A DNA stretch of 64,000 bases from Levilactobacillus tongjiangensis (GTDB taxonomy: Bacteria > Bacillota > Bacilli > Lactobacillales > Lactobacillaceae), in assembly GCF_003946345.1 (NCBI RefSeq), contig NZ_RHNY01000006.1, positions 103,028-167,027 on the forward strand. The letters run 5' to 3'. This document shows positions 33,253-42,126 of this stretch, piece by piece; position 1 is the stretch's first letter; the number at the start of each line of letters is the position of its first letter. Below the pieces are notes generated by a model. The model was not told the origin of the DNA and ran no database searches. It saw only the letters and a program-made list of their open reading frames with translations. The position numbers and the translations under genes are program-made.

Positions 33253-34911
33253 GTGAGTAGCGATATTGAAATTTCACAAGCAACACCGTTAGAACCCATT
33301 GAAAAAATTGCGGCTAAGTTGGGATTGACACCAGAACAGATCGAACCGTACGGCCACACTAAGGCCAAAATCGATTTGCCGCTGGTCGCACCCAAGCAGC
33401 CCGGTAAATTGGTGCTGGTGACGTCCATCAACCCCACGCCGGCTGGCGAAGGGAAGTCGACGGTCGTCGTGGGCCTGGGGGATGCCATGAACCAGGCCGG
33501 CCATCAGACCGTTTTGGCCTTACGCGAACCCTCTTTAGGCCCCGTCATGGGCTTGAAGGGTGGCGCTACCGGTGGTGGTCACGCTCAGGTGGTGCCAATG
33601 GAAGACATCAATTTACACTTTACGGGTGACATGCACGCGCTGACTGAGGCTCACGACACGTTGGCTGCCTTGATCGACAACCACATCCAACAGGGGAATG
33701 CGCTGAATCTAGACCCTCGTCAGATCGTGTGGAAACGCGTCATTGACATCAACGACCGGGCCTTACGCCAAACGGTGATCGGTCTGGGGGGTCGGACCTC
33801 TGGTGTGCCTCGTCAGGATGGGTTTGACATTACGGTGGCCAGTGAACTGATGGCTGTGTTGTGCTTGAGCGAAGATTTAACCGATCTGAAGCGCCGGGTC
33901 AACCGGATCCTGATTGGGTACAACTATGACAAGGAACCAGTGATGGTGGGTGATTTGAAGGTCGGTGGGGCGATTACCCTGCTCCTGAAGGATGCTATCA
34001 AGCCTAACCTGGTCCAAACCTTGGAACACAATCCCGCCATTATTCACGGTGGGCCCTTTGCCAACATCGCTCACGGCTGTAACTCAGTTCTGGCCACCCA
34101 AACGGCTCTACAATTGGGTGATTACACTGTGACTGAGGCCGGTTTTGGGGCCGACCTGGGTGGCGAAAAGTTCATGGACATCAAGACGCCCGTCCTGGGT
34201 AAGACGCCGGATGCCGTGGTCATCGTAGCCACGATTCGGGCCATGAAGTACAACGGTGGGGTCAAGCGGGCTGACTTGGAGACGGAAAACCTGGACGCCC
34301 TGCAACAGGGGAGTGTCAACCTGAAACGTCACATCCAGAGCATGCAGCAGTATGGTGTGCCGGTCGTCGTTGCCATCAATCGCTTTACCAGTGACACGGA
34401 CGCCGAGGTCGCTGCGTTGACGGCCGACGTCGAAGCCTTAGACGTGCCCGTTTCCACCACGACCGTTTGGGCCGATGGTGGGGCCGGGGCGCTGGACTTA
34501 GCTGAAAAGGTGGTTGCGGCCACGAAACAACCAAGTCACTTCACCCGCTTAACACCGGCTGATGCCGACTTAATGACGCAGATGACGGCGATCACTCAGA
34601 AAATTTACGGTGGGGCTAAGGTTGAACTCTCAACCAAGGCAGAACGTCAGTTAAAGACATTTGCCAAGTACGGTTGGGATCACTTACCCGTCTGCATGGC
34701 GAAGACCCAATACTCGTTGACGGACGACGCTCACGCTTTAGGGGCACCACATGACTTCACCATCCACGTCCGCGAGTTTGCGCCACGGTTGGGGGCTGGT
34801 TTCGTGGTTGCCATGACGGGGAACGTCCTGACGATGCCCGGCTTGCCTAAGCATCCTGCGGCGTTGGATATGGATATTGACGCTGATGGGCAGATCACGG
34901 GCTTGTTCTAA
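33253..34911 (+). CDS. fhs: Formate-tetrahydrofolate ligase
   Basis: A 552-residue enzyme that makes 10-formyl-THF from formate, ATP and THF. The P-loop [18 protein letters not shown] (about 56-73), [27 protein letters not shown] (about 97-123) and [20 protein letters not shown] (about 180-199) are family signatures. Length is normal. GTG 33253 follows GGAGG. It feeds C1 units to purine and formyl-Met synthesis, which ties in with the folate uptake gene near 48.1 kb. Confidence 0.97.
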   Translation: MSSDIEISQATPLEPIEKIAAKLGLTPEQIEPYGHTKAKIDLPLVAPKQPGKLVLVTSINPTPAGEGKSTVVVGLGDAMNQAGHQTVLALREPSLGPVMGLKGGATGGGHAQVVPMEDINLHFTGDMHALTEAHDTLAALIDNHIQQGNALNLDPRQIVWKRVIDINDRALRQTVIGLGGRTSGVPRQDGFDITVASELMAVLCLSEDLTDLKRRVNRILIGYNYDKEPVMVGDLKVGGAITLLLKDAIKPNLVQTLEHNPAIIHGGPFANIAHGCNSVLATQTALQLGDYTVTEAGFGADLGGEKFMDIKTPVLGKTPDAVVIVATIRAMKYNGGVKRADLETENLDALQQGSVNLKRHIQSMQQYGVPVVVAINRFTSDTDAEVAALTADVEALDVPVSTTTVWADGGAGALDLAEKVVAATKQPSHFTRLTPADADLMTQMTAITQKIYGGAKVELSTKAERQLKTFAKYGWDHLPVCMAKTQYSLTDDAHALGAPHDFTIHVREFAPRLGAGFVVAMTGNVLTMPGLPKHPAALDMDIDADGQITGLF

Positions 34912-34937
34912 CGAGCAAATTTGTTGCATGAGTTCGC

Positions 34938-34962
34938 CTTACCGGTCGGCAGTATATTTTTG
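34938..34962 (+). repeat. R-module fragment of the structured repeat family
   Basis: TTCGCCTTACCGGTCGGCAG repeats the outer end of an R-module, after which similarity stops. It lies 30 bp past fhs. Bases 34963-35060 show nothing further. Confidence 0.5.
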
Positions 34963-35060
34963 ACTAGAACACTAAAATAGGTAACGGACATCCGTATGAA
35001 TCGTCGTTTTGACGGTTGGTACGGGTGTTTTTCGTTAGAAGCTGAGAACTCGGCAATTTA

Positions 35061-35445
35061 CCTGCGGCTGTCAGAGGTTCCGCCTGCTGTGGGGAACGCC
35101 TCCGGTCTGAGAAGCGGTCCTGCGGCTCGGCTTGAAGCCTGGAAAAAACACCAGTCTCCAAACACGTCCCACGCTGTAAGCCGAAAATCGGCTAACACCG
35201 TTGACACAGCTGACTCCACCTCTGACCGCCTTCGGTTAAACGGGTTCTTAGCAATTAAGCTAGCTGAAATGCCTGAATGACAGCGTTTACGCAATATTAT
35301 TAGCTTGTTCCGTCCTTCACACCGCGTGCCGGTCCAAATTTGGCGAACGGTAAGTCGGCAATTTCTCACTATGTCTGACTAACCCCCAACACTCAATCCT
35401 CGTTGTATCCGGCATGGTTGGTGCTTCAGTGTTTTCAACTTTTAG
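35061..35445 (+). repeat. Composite repeat (L-linker-R), subfamily 3, R internally deleted
   Basis: The L-module (35061-35234) has ends CGGCTGTCAGAGG / CCTCTGACCGCCTTCGG, the inner hairpin CTGG/CCAG and the hairpin AGCCGA-AAA-TCGGCT. The linker contains GGTTAAACGGG and AAGCTAGCTGAAATGCCTGAATGAC, matching the inverse of the 20-kb copy. In the R-module, AATATTATTAGC is joined directly to TTGTTCCGTCCTTC, so about 120 bp is missing relative to 19.9 kb. The outer end CCAAATTTGGCGAACGGTAAG and the tail to 35445 are kept. Confidence 0.83.
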
Positions 35446-35733
35446 TAATCTGATTTTAAGAGTAAATGATTGCTTATCGAGTAGGCTTGCCAACTAGAAA
35501 TAATTTTATCCATATCTAACGCCGAATCACCTCTTTTTCTGGTATACTTTTCAACAACGACTAAAGGTTGAAGAAACTTGGATGGCGCCGCATTAACTAG
35601 GTGAGTTACGAACCATGACTGGGGATGTACTGGTCCACTAATTATTGGGACCATGAACGTTAATCTGACGCCAAAGTATTGGATGATATGTTCTTGATGC
35701 CGGTTATGGTTAAACGCCAATGTAGCCGTAGGT

Positions 35734-35898
35734 TGTCAGGGCGGGTGCCGGCTGTATCGACGGTGTTAGCTGGTGATTTACCAGCTTACAGCGTGGGACG
35801 AGCTTTAAGCCTTGGTGGTCTGCCAAGGCTTAAAGTCGAGGGGGCAAGACCGTTCCTCAGGCTTGGTCCGGTCCCCACAGCAGACGCCCGCCCTGACA
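35734..35898 (-). repeat. Solo L-module just upstream of lspA
   Basis: About 165 bp bounded by a 12-bp perfect inverted repeat TGTCAGGGCGGG / CCCGCCCTGACA. On the minus strand the central hairpin is a perfect 13-bp stem (CTTTAAGCCTTGG / CCAAGGCTTAAAG), and the second stem is AGCTGG / CCAGCT. It ends 77 bp before the lspA start, so it is probably within the lspA leader or its promoter region. Confidence 0.82.
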
Positions 35899-35975
35899 GC
35901 TGGAGGCGGCCCAGGCGATTCGACATCAAGCCAACCTTTAGAACGACGACTTATAGGAGAGGTGTTCCAAACTTT

Positions 35976-36440
35976 ATGCTGATAGCAGATATGATTTTGC
36001 TCGTGGTCCTGGTCGCCATTGACCAGTTGATCAAACACGCGGTGGTAGTCAACATCGCTTTAGGTGGAGAACACCCGCTGATCCCGGGACTGCTGTCGCT
36101 GACGCATTTGCGTAACGACGGGGCTGCCTGGAGTATTTTACAGGGCCAGATGTGGTTCTTTGCCGTCATCGCCGTGGTGGCGTTGGGCGTCATGGGCTAC
36201 TTCTTCTGGTCTTACCGGAACCAAAAGAACCACCGCATTGAAGAATTAGGCCTAGTCTTAATGATGGCGGGAACGATTGGTAACTTTTGGGACCGTTTGA
36301 CGCAGGGATACGTGGTCGATATGTTTCAGCTCGACTTCATCAATTTTCCGATCTTTAACTTTGCCGATACGTGCTTAACGGTCGGCGTGATTTTAATCGC
36401 GGTCGGGGTTTACTTAGCCGACCGCCGGGAGGCACATTAA
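35976..36440 (+). CDS. lspA: Lipoprotein signal peptidase II
   Basis: A 154-residue aspartic protease with four membrane helices that removes signal peptides from prolipoproteins. LLVVLVAIDQLIKH opens the family pattern, NDGAAWSIL follows, and the two catalytic aspartates lie in GNFWDRLTQGYVVD (about 108-121) and FNFADTCLT (about 129-137). ATG 35976 is supported by AGGAGAGG upstream. The rluD-like gene follows after 4 bp. Confidence 0.94.
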   Translation: MLIADMILLVVLVAIDQLIKHAVVVNIALGGEHPLIPGLLSLTHLRNDGAAWSILQGQMWFFAVIAVVALGVMGYFFWSYRNQKNHRIEELGLVLMMAGTIGNFWDRLTQGYVVDMFQLDFINFPIFNFADTCLTVGVILIAVGVYLADRREAH

Positions 36441-36444
36441 CTTT

Positions 36445-37368
36445 ATGCAAACAGAAGAATTTACAGTAACGACGACGGATCGCTTGGATAAGCTGGTCGC
36501 GGAGACGGTCACCACCATTTCCCGGTCCCAGGCCAAGTCCGCCATTGAGGCCGGTCAAATTACGGTCGACGGAGCCACTTTACGGCCCAAGGATAAGCCT
36601 AAGGTGGGCGCCACGGTCAACATTGCGTTACCAGACCCCGAACCACTGAACGCGAAGCCTCAGGATATTCCCTTGGACATCGTATATGAGGACGACGACG
36701 TCATCGTTGTCAACAAGCCCCAGGGGATGGTCGTTCATCCGGCGCCAGGACATCCCGATCACACGCTGGTCAATGCCCTGCTGTACCACAGCCCACTGTC
36801 TAGCATCAACGGGACGCTGCGGCCAGGTATCGTGCACCGCATCGACAAGGACACCTCGGGACTCTTGATGGTGGCCAAGAATGATCACGCCCACCACAGC
36901 CTGTCCGAGCAGCTCCAAGCCAAGACGAACCTGCGGGAGTACGTGGCCATCGTGCACGGTAACTTCAAGGAAGAAAATGGGGTCATCAACGCCCCATTGG
37001 GCCGTTCACCCAAGGACCGTAAGAAACAGGCCATTGTGGCTGATGGTCGGCCTGCAGTGACTCATTTCCGGGTTCTCGAGCGCTATGGGGACTATTCATT
37101 AGTTGCTTGTCGCTTGGAGACTGGCCGGACCCACCAGATTCGGGTCCACATGGCCTACATCAACCACCCCGTTGCTGGGGACCCCTTGTATGGGCCTAAG
37201 AAGACGCTGAAGGGCGCTGGGCAGTTTCTGCACGCCAAGGAGTTAGGGTTCAAGCAACCGACGACTGGCGAGCAATTAGACTTCACTGCGCCGGTACCAG
37301 CAAACTTTGCTGAGGCAGTCCATCGTCTGCGTTTACAGGCGGGGTTACCGGTTGACAAAGCAATCTAG
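36445..37368 (+). CDS. rluD: RluA/RluD-family rRNA pseudouridine synthase
   Basis: A 307-residue protein with an N-terminal S4 RNA-binding domain (about 10-75) and the RluA catalytic domain, with the active Asp in HRIDKDTSGLLMVAK (about 132-146) and the RTHQIRVH motif (about 229-236). By analogy to YlyB it isomerises uridines in 23S rRNA; the exact target is inferred. It is translationally close to lspA and upstream of pyrR, the standard Firmicute lspA-rluD-pyrR order. Confidence 0.93.
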   Translation: MQTEEFTVTTTDRLDKLVAETVTTISRSQAKSAIEAGQITVDGATLRPKDKPKVGATVNIALPDPEPLNAKPQDIPLDIVYEDDDVIVVNKPQGMVVHPAPGHPDHTLVNALLYHSPLSSINGTLRPGIVHRIDKDTSGLLMVAKNDHAHHSLSEQLQAKTNLREYVAIVHGNFKEENGVINAPLGRSPKDRKKQAIVADGRPAVTHFRVLERYGDYSLVACRLETGRTHQIRVHMAYINHPVAGDPLYGPKKTLKGAGQFLHAKELGFKQPTTGEQLDFTAPVPANFAEAVHRLRLQAGLPVDKAI

Positions 37369-37417
37369 GTTTTTTATGCTAATTATTGAGATAAGCGGGT
37401 TTGCCAAGTAGTCAGGC

Positions 37418-37457
37418 GGGCGGGTTTCTTCACCATTTTGCCGAAGAAACTGCGCCC
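37418..37457 (+). other. Hairpin in the pyrR leader
   Basis: GGGCG-GG-TTTCTTC pairs with GAAGAAA-CTG-CGCCC around an 11-base loop. Only GTTTCC follows, so it is not a typical terminator. I find no PyrR-binding loop (ARUCCNGNGAGGYU) in 37369-37506, so classical pyr attenuation is not supported here. Confidence 0.5.
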
Positions 37458-37485
37458 GTTTCCTGCATAGACGCAGACGCCGTGA

Positions 37486-38040
<555 letters not shown>

Positions 38041-38063
38041 ACTGGTAAAGGGGCCGATTTTAC

Positions 38064-39140
38064 ATGGCAAAACGCTATTTAATTTTAGAAGACGGCTCGG
38101 CCTACGCCGGTGAAGGATTTGGTGCCGGCGCTACCACGAGCGGTGAAGTCATCACCAACCTGAATCTTTTAGGGTATCAAGAAACGATTACCGATCAAAT
38201 TTATCATAATCAAATTATTATTTTCGCGCAGCCAGCCATTGGAAACGTGGGAATCAACCACGATAGCTATGAGTCAATCTTACCCACGGCTAAGGGGATG
38301 GTGGTCCGAGACGTGACGAACATCTCGACCAACCGGCTATCTCGGCTGTCACTGGACGAATTCTTACAACAGCACAACATTCCCGGAATCAGTGGTATTG
38401 ATACGCGTCACTTGATTCGCAAGCTTCGGCAGGGTGCTGGTCCCATGAAGGGCAGTATTGTCGACGTGGCGGATGCGCACGCCTTTGACCAGCTGAACGC
38501 GACCGTTTTGACCAATCGGCAGGTTGACCAAGTGGCCACGCCGAAGCCGTATCCTAACCCGGATACTGGCAAGAACGTGGTAGTCATCGACTTTGGTCTG
38601 AAGCACGGAATCTTGCGGCAACTGTCCGAGCGGCGGTGCAACGTGACGGTCCTCCCGTGGACGGCCAGTGCGCAGGATGTCTTGAATCTGGATCCGGATG
38701 GGGTGCTCCTGTCGACTGGGCCCGGTTCACCCCTTGATTTGGGGACTGGGGTCCTGGACATGATTCGAGAGGTCCAAGCGGAGATTCCACTCTTTGCGAT
38801 TGGCCTCGGTCACGAGCTATTTGCTCTGGCCAACGGAGCTGAACTGAAGGCACTACCCGTGGAGTATCACGGGAGTAGCCACCCAATTCGCCGAATCATT
38901 ACGAATGATATTATTTACGCGACGCAGGGTCAGGGGTACGCGGTGATCGCCAAGTCGATCGACCGTGACCGGCTGATCACGACGTACGTCGACTTGATCG
39001 ATGGGACCGTCCAGGGATTACGGCACCGGGACTTCCCGGCTTTTTCCGTGCAATTCTTTGCGGACGGCGCCCCGGGCCCACACGAGAGTCGCGACCTGTT
39101 TGATGAATTTATGGAAGCTATGACAGCGCGGGAGGGATAA
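38064..39140 (+). CDS. carA: CarA-like protein (carbamoyl-phosphate synthase small subunit) without glutaminase residues
   Basis: A 358-residue protein of full CarA length. The N-terminal domain (about 1-160) keeps LEDGSAYAGEGFGAG, INHDSYES and GISGIDTRHLIR. The class I glutaminase domain keeps its fold but lacks catalysis. The nucleophile in the usual GICLGH is Gly 247 (AIGLGHEL; codon GGC for TGC). The His and Glu of the HPEA motif are Phe 332 and Asp 334 (FFADGAPGPH), and the His of the QNHGYAV strand is Gln. It therefore cannot supply ammonia from glutamine. No stop or frameshift is present. It may still hold the large subunit or act as a regulator. Confidence 0.88.
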   Translation: MAKRYLILEDGSAYAGEGFGAGATTSGEVITNLNLLGYQETITDQIYHNQIIIFAQPAIGNVGINHDSYESILPTAKGMVVRDVTNISTNRLSRLSLDEFLQQHNIPGISGIDTRHLIRKLRQGAGPMKGSIVDVADAHAFDQLNATVLTNRQVDQVATPKPYPNPDTGKNVVVIDFGLKHGILRQLSERRCNVTVLPWTASAQDVLNLDPDGVLLSTGPGSPLDLGTGVLDMIREVQAEIPLFAIGLGHELFALANGAELKALPVEYHGSSHPIRRIITNDIIYATQGQGYAVIAKSIDRDRLITTYVDLIDGTVQGLRHRDFPAFSVQFFADGAPGPHESRDLFDEFMEAMTAREG

Positions 39141-39142
39141 GC

Positions 39143-41716
39143 TTGCCAAATTTAGATGACATACAAAAAGTGTTGATCATCGGGGGTGGCCCAACCGAGA
39201 TCGGTCACGAGACCGAGTTGGACAGCGCCATGGTGCAGATCATTACCGGTTTTAAGAAGCGCGGGGTCCGCACACTGGTCATCGATAACAATCCCTTTTC
39301 CGTTGCCCTCGAAGAGATCCAACCGACGAACATGTACGTGCAAGCCGTTACCACGGCCAATGTCCGTCACATTCTGGAAAAAGATCAACCCGACGCGGTT
39401 CTGCCATCACTCGGCGGCTTGCTGGGGATTCGCATTGCCCAGGAACTGGTTGAAAATGGGGATATCGGTCGACTAGGCATCACGTTACTGGGGATGCCAG
39501 CGGACACGCTCCGCCAGATCAATAACCCAGCGGCTTTGAACGCCAGTCTCAAGGAAATCCACGAACCCGTGATCGAGGCTAAAATCGTGGCCACGACTGA
39601 CGAGGCGATGGGCCTGGTCGAATCGATCGGCTTTCCGCTGATTGTTAAGCCAGTAGCACCGCGGGTGGACACTAACCGGACCATTTGTGAAAACGTGGAC
39701 GACATGTTAACGGCGTTGAATCAGGGATTCCAGCAATCCCGGTTTGACCAGTGTACGTTGGAACGCAGCGTTGTGGGCTACAAGGAGATCGAAATGGTCG
39801 CCGTCAGAGACGTGGCCGACACGGCCGTCCTGATCAGTGGCTTAGAGGACATGGACCCCATTGGGATTCACTCCGGTGATTCTATCTTGGTGACGCCACC
39901 GCAGACGTTGAACGACCGTGAGTATCAAGACTTACGGGACGCCACGTTCCGGATTGCTACTGAACTGAACATTGTCGGGGTCTTGCATATTCACTTTGCC
40001 CTGAACCCCGCCAACCAGCACTTCTACGTCACCAAGGTCGCCCCGTACTTTTCACGGGGCGTGGCTTTGGCGGCCCGCACGACCGGGTATCCAGTGGCGT
40101 TGGTCACCGGGGCGCTCCTGCTAGGACAGCGTCTGGTCGACGTGAAGCTGCCTAGTCGTTTCGTGAAGCAGACGGCCATTATGGAACCAACCATTGATCA
40201 CATCAGTGTGCGGATTCCGCTGTGGCCATTTCAAGAGGTTCCAGACGCTGACCAACACCTGGATACGGTGATGAAGGCGGTGGGATCGACGGTCGGCATT
40301 GGCCGCTCCGTTGAGGAAGCCATCCTGAAGTCCGTGCGGAGCTCGCAGTTTTCGCCCCGTGACGTGCTCCCTAGCGTCAGCAACCTGACGGATGGGGAAA
40401 TGATCCGGCAACTGATCCATCCGCTGGCTAACCGCATTTTAGTGCTGATTGAAGCCTTGCGGCGGGGATACTCACCGGAAGAACTCAGTGAACTGACCAA
40501 AATCGACAACTTTTACTTCGTCAAGCTGCGACACCTGTTGACGATTGAAAAACAAATTCAAGACCATCCAATGGACACGGAGACCCTGCAACGGGCGCGG
40601 TACTTTGGGTTCGGTGACGGGATGATTGCCCGCATCTGGCAGACGGATACGGCGGCCATTCGAGAATTATCGGCTCAGGCGGCCATTCAGCCGACCTACA
40701 AGATGATTGAACCGACGGCTGGTGAATTTCCCGAAGATACCAGTGGGTATTACAGTACCTTTGAGTATGAGAATGAAAGCCAGCCCCTGGGCGACCGGAC
40801 GGCCTTAGTGCTCGGTCGGGGCGGTAATCAACTCGGCCCTAATTCAGCGGCTGAATACTTTACCACGGAGATGCTCAAGCAATTGAAGCGCGCAGGGTAT
40901 CATACTATCTTGATGAATACCAATCCCAACGCTGTGGGAATTGCACCGGAATTTTCCGACAAACAGTACGTGGATCCCATTCAACTGGGGGATGTCTTGA
41001 ACGTGATTCAATTGGAGCACCCGGACATCGTCATCGTTCCTGGGAATCGGCACTACCTAACGCGGGAGTTGAGCAAATTACCGCTCAACCTCCACGTGTT
41101 GCCACCGGATCAAGAGACTGGGAAGCCAGCTCCAAAGAGTGCCACCATTGGGGTGAGCCTCTTCATTCACGGCCAACAAAAGGTTGCGGTCGGGGTCATG
41201 GATATGTTGGCACCGGGGATGAACAAGTCGCTGGCTCAGGTCACGGCCTTCCGGATGCCGGCGGAATTACCCAAGGCAAAACGCGCTAACTTGGTGGAAC
41301 TGGCCAAGCAGGCCGCGAGTGAACGACAGATGACGGGGATGATTCAGGTCCTGTTTGCGCCTAAGTCAGCGGATTCGGCTCAGCTGGCAGTGGTGGGCGT
41401 TCGGCCGACCCGTTTGACCGAGGTGGCCTTCTTGAGTAAGGTCACGGGGGTCAACTGGGTGCGGATGCTAACCCGGCAACACATCGGGACACTGGATGAA
41501 ACGGAGTTGGCCAATATCTCAGTCGACCTCAACAGCACCCGGGTAGCATTAATGAACGCAGTCTTTCCGTTCCGCCAGTTACACGTTTTGAACCGACCAG
41601 GGACGACCGACCAAGAGGTGGGTGCGACCATTGCGTTTGGTTCGAGCGAGGCTTTGTCACTGGCTAACCTGAGCGATACGGACGAGCTGGACCAAATCAT
41701 CAATCGTACGATTTAA
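39143..41716 (+). CDS. carB: Degenerate, shortened CarB-like protein (carbamoyl-phosphate synthase large subunit)
   Basis: 857 residues against about 1060 in active CarB. The N-terminal half aligns throughout, but the ATP-grasp glycine loop is replaced by KPVAPRVDTNRT (about 169-180). The metal ligands of EVNPR became KVAPY (298-302). The oligomerisation region (about 400-550) is kept. In the second half the pre-ATP-grasp fold is present (VLGRGGNQLG, DVLNVIQLEHPD), about 80 residues of ATP-grasp 2 are missing, and EVNPR became GVRPT. The C-terminal MGS allosteric domain is absent. The frame is intact and starts 2 bp after the CarA-like stop. Confidence 0.87.
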   Translation: MPNLDDIQKVLIIGGGPTEIGHETELDSAMVQIITGFKKRGVRTLVIDNNPFSVALEEIQPTNMYVQAVTTANVRHILEKDQPDAVLPSLGGLLGIRIAQELVENGDIGRLGITLLGMPADTLRQINNPAALNASLKEIHEPVIEAKIVATTDEAMGLVESIGFPLIVKPVAPRVDTNRTICENVDDMLTALNQGFQQSRFDQCTLERSVVGYKEIEMVAVRDVADTAVLISGLEDMDPIGIHSGDSILVTPPQTLNDREYQDLRDATFRIATELNIVGVLHIHFALNPANQHFYVTKVAPYFSRGVALAARTTGYPVALVTGALLLGQRLVDVKLPSRFVKQTAIMEPTIDHISVRIPLWPFQEVPDADQHLDTVMKAVGSTVGIGRSVEEAILKSVRSSQFSPRDVLPSVSNLTDGEMIRQLIHPLANRILVLIEALRRGYSPEELSELTKIDNFYFVKLRHLLTIEKQIQDHPMDTETLQRARYFGFGDGMIARIWQTDTAAIRELSAQAAIQPTYKMIEPTAGEFPEDTSGYYSTFEYENESQPLGDRTALVLGRGGNQLGPNSAAEYFTTEMLKQLKRAGYHTILMNTNPNAVGIAPEFSDKQYVDPIQLGDVLNVIQLEHPDIVIVPGNRHYLTRELSKLPLNLHVLPPDQETGKPAPKSATIGVSLFIHGQQKVAVGVMDMLAPGMNKSLAQVTAFRMPAELPKAKRANLVELAKQAASERQMTGMIQVLFAPKSADSAQLAVVGVRPTRLTEVAFLSKVTGVNWVRMLTRQHIGTLDETELANISVDLNSTRVALMNAVFPFRQLHVLNRPGTTDQEVGATIAFGSSEALSLANLSDTDELDQIINRTI

Positions 41717-41735
41717 GTGATTAATTGTTATATGC

Positions 41736-41776
41736 AAAAAGGCGACTCATCAGTATTCTTGATGAGTCGCCTTTTT
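41736..41776. terminator. Strong bidirectional terminator of the pyrR-carAB-like unit
   Basis: A perfect 17-bp stem AAAAAGGCGACTCATCA / TGATGAGTCGCCTTTTT with a 7-base loop. Confidence 0.95.
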
Positions 41777-41800
41777 AGTTTGAAAGATAAATTGGTCGCA

Positions 41801-42100
41801 CTCCGGGGGCCAGCGAGGTAGCCTGCGGCTCTGATTGTGGTTTAGCACGAGTACAGTACTACAGCAGAGAGAGTTACTTGCACCCTTTATGCTGGGATTG
41901 CTAACCCCAGCTAGGTTGGCAACAAAATGCTGTGTCAGCCGAGAGGTCGCCAAATATGGGCTCAGGCGCGTCGTTCTGCTTAGTCAGTAGGTGTTTTTCC
42001 TGCTGGCTTAGCAGAAGACCAAGCTTGAAGACTCGGGTCTTTCGAGGCTTCAAGTTGCGTCCGCACCGTTCCAGCCCATATCTGGCGACCGGTAAGGCGG
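41801..42100 (+). repeat. Composite repeat (L remnant-linker-R), subfamily 2
   Basis: Only the left end of the L-module remains (41801-41830, CTCCGGGGGCCAGCGAGG), joined straight to the usual right flank GGCTCTGATTGTGGTTTAGC. The linker is kept. The R-module (41938-42100) is complete, with ends GGTCGCCAAATATGGGCT / AGCCCATATCTGGCGACC, a perfect CTTGAAG..CTTCAAG hairpin with inner CTCG/CGAG, and CGGTAAGGCGG at its end, 26 bp from the rqcH stop. Confidence 0.85.
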
Positions 42101-42126
42101 GAAGACACACATGTTGTAACCAACAA

